Shown here piece after piece: positions 14,134 to 14,643 of a stretch of 14,643 nt of DNA; the first letter of the stretch is position 1; each line of letters begins with the position of its first letter. The stretch lies in contig CANRCO010000019.1 of NCBI GenBank assembly GCA_947629125.1, positions 1 to 14,643 of the forward strand, written 5' to 3'. The DNA comes from an uncultured Bacilli bacterium. GTDB lineage: Bacteria; Bacillota_I; Bacilli_A; RF39; UBA660. The position numbers were made by a program, and so were the translations under genes. The notes beneath the pieces were generated by a model. It searched no databases, had not been told where the DNA came from, and saw only the letters and a program-made list of their open reading frames with translations.

Positions 14134-14157
14134 ATCATTACTCCTTGCTTAAAGAAT

Positions 14158-14186
14158 ATTATATACCAAAAATTTGTAATTCAAAA
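14158..14186 (-). promoter_or_regulatory. Promoter remnant of the decayed gene
   Basis: On the minus strand a consensus TATAAT (14158-14163) lies 11 bases before the AAGGAG site. Upstream, TTTTGA (14181-14186) is at 17-bp spacing and TTGAAT (14179-14184) at 15 bp. The -10 is exact; the -35 is imperfect. Confidence 0.45.
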
Positions 14187-14275
14187 TAAATATTTAAACA
14201 AAATTATATAAATTGTAAGATAGTACTAATATCCGCTAATTTAATTACTTATTTTGTTTTTGATAAAATAATTAA
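14187..14275. other. Non-coding gap, nothing recognised
   Basis: AT-rich DNA between the promoter of the decayed gene and the hairpin cluster. I see no open frame with a ribosome site and no clear repeat. Confidence 0.5.
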
Positions 14276-14324
14276 CCCCTAGGAATTTTGACAAATATAT
14301 CAAAATATCTTGTGGGGATTTTTT
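14276..14324 (+). terminator. Strong GC-clamped hairpin with T-tract
   Basis: CCCC (14276-14279) pairs with GGGG (14314-14317). Inside it AGGA (14281-14284) pairs with TCTT (14308-14311, one G-U), and seven pairs (14285-14291 with 14300-14306) close an 8-nt loop, for about 15 pairs with small internal loops. Six T follow (14319-14324). This has the form of an intrinsic terminator, and the only four-G/four-C stem in the window's non-coding DNA. No plus-strand gene lies directly upstream, so the transcript it ends is unknown. Confidence 0.55.
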
Positions 14325-14326
14325 AT

Positions 14327-14358
14327 AAAAATTAAAAATCATCTCTAAATAGAGATGA
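14327..14358 (-). terminator. Minus-strand terminator hairpin
   Basis: A perfect 8-bp stem, TCATCTCT (14339-14346) with AGAGATGA (14351-14358) and loop AAAT. On the minus strand it is followed by TTTTTAATTTTT (14327-14338), a good U-tract; on the plus strand there is none. It would stop a minus-strand transcript coming from the right, where no minus-strand gene is visible in the window. Confidence 0.5.
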
Positions 14359-14443
14359 AATATATTTGAATGTCCGAAAAGTTCGAACAGATTCGTCAAT
14401 AGAGCGATTGTGGAAGATATTTACAACTTTTGCTCCTAACTAT

Positions 14444-14519
14444 TTGATACATAAAATATCAACCTTTGATAAAATTTTAACACGAATTTTCTCACATGTC
14501 TCGGAAAATGAGAATTTTT
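14444..14519 (+). promoter_or_regulatory. Possible leader with alternative hairpins before the last gene
   Basis: TATCAA (14457-14462) can pair either with TTGATA upstream (14444-14449) or with TTGATA downstream (14466-14471), so the two hairpins exclude each other. Further on, TTCTCA (14489-14494) pairs with TGAGAA (14509-14514), followed by five T (14515-14519), a small terminator-like hairpin 25 bases before the ATG at 14545. The stems are only 6 bp, so this could be chance. Confidence 0.28.
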
Positions 14520-14520
14520 A

Positions 14521-14529
14521 TGATAAAAT
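14521..14529 (+). promoter_or_regulatory. Possible extended -10 promoter for the last gene
   Basis: TGATAAAAT (14521-14529) fits an extended -10 with one mismatch. The start point would lie at about 14536, next to the GGTGG ribosome site (14536-14540), leaving a leader of under 10 nt. Confidence 0.3.
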
Positions 14530-14544
14530 TATATTGGTGGTTTC

Positions 14545-14643
14545 ATGCAGTTAGAAGATTTAAAAATTGAATATGATAAACTTCAATTAAAATATGGTGC
14601 TAAAGAATTAGATTCGATATATAATGGTGGTTGTATAAATAAT
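14545..14643 (+). CDS. Probable uracil-DNA-glycosylase-family protein, 3' end cut off
   Basis: An open frame of 33 codons runs from ATG 14545 off the end of the window, beginning MQLEDLKIEYDKLQLKYG and continuing AKELDSIYNGGCINN. The N-terminal helix followed by LDSIYNGGC recalls the start of UDG-superfamily proteins found in Firmicutes, whose next residues carry the catalytic Asn-Pro block; those residues lie beyond the window, so the assignment is tentative. The ribosome site GGTGG (14536-14540) is 4 bases from the ATG. A preceding open frame of 62 codons in another frame has no ribosome site. Confidence 0.5.
   Translation, partial: MQLEDLKIEYDKLQLKYGAKELDSIYNGGCINN

Noticed and set aside
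14366..14554. A 62-codon plus-strand open frame
   Set aside because: It has no ribosome site, overlaps the start of the better-supported gene at 14545 in another frame, contains hairpin-forming sequence and resembles no family I know.
1..14643. CRISPR array, insertion sequence or prophage
   Set aside because: I found no regularly spaced direct repeats, no transposase or integrase motifs and no phage structural genes; the tRNA genes at the left show no repeated 3' end elsewhere that I could see.

Overview
The window is a very AT-rich (about a quarter GC by eye) bacterial chromosome segment. TGA is used as a stop (inorganic pyrophosphatase gene at 11627-11629) and TGG encodes Trp, so this is not a code-4 mycoplasma. 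Strong Shine-Dalgarno sites, CCA-encoding tRNA genes, Dlt-type genes, DUF975/CmpB membrane proteins and a stand-alone NIF3-type domain point to Firmicutes. An uncultured, gut-type low-GC Bacilli/Mollicutes relative is my inference from style; no 16S or marker gene is present.

Layout. (1) 1-175: the end of a tRNA operon, tRNA-Gln (cut by the window) and tRNA-Lys, with a terminator hairpin. (2) 296-5794: a tight five-gene operon of Dlt type: amino-acid adenylating enzyme (DltA-like), PLP fold-III decarboxylase, carrier protein (DltC-like), MBOAT acyltransferase (DltB-like), membrane-anchored SGNH/DltD-like protein. (3) 5786-6121, minus strand: acpS, convergent with and overlapping the operon; its product arms carrier proteins. 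(4) 6242-9262: a 1006-aa unrecognised repeat-containing protein with a TTG start. (5) 9413-11170: a DUF975 + CmpB membrane protein fusion behind a long leader hairpin. (6) 11282-12202: a short inorganic pyrophosphatase and a Nudix hydrolase as a two-gene operon. (7) 12315-12656: a stand-alone NIF3/CutA-like domain. (8) 12961-13689, minus: a YjjG-like HAD phosphatase. (9) 13816-14133, minus: a decayed gene with three single-base frameshifts but an intact promoter and ribosome binding site. (10) 14276-14519: a non-coding stretch rich in hairpins, leading into (11) a partial gene at 14545, probably a uracil-DNA-glycosylase-family protein, cut by the window end.

The most interesting system is the operon at 346-5794. 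It has every part needed to activate an amino acid, load it on a carrier protein, move it across the membrane by MBOAT and place it on a surface polymer, as in D-alanylation of teichoic acids. It also encodes a decarboxylase of the DAP/ornithine decarboxylase family between dltA and dltC, and the adenylating enzyme has Ser where Bacillus DltA has the Cys linked to D-Ala choice. By analogy with BtrK, which decarboxylates a carrier-bound glutamyl group in butirosin synthesis, and with the ligase/decarboxylase/carrier set of exosortase-A loci, I propose that the group transferred is a decarboxylated amino acid (for example beta-alanyl or 4-aminobutyryl) and not D-alanine. That is a hypothesis from gene content; the sequence does not name the substrate.
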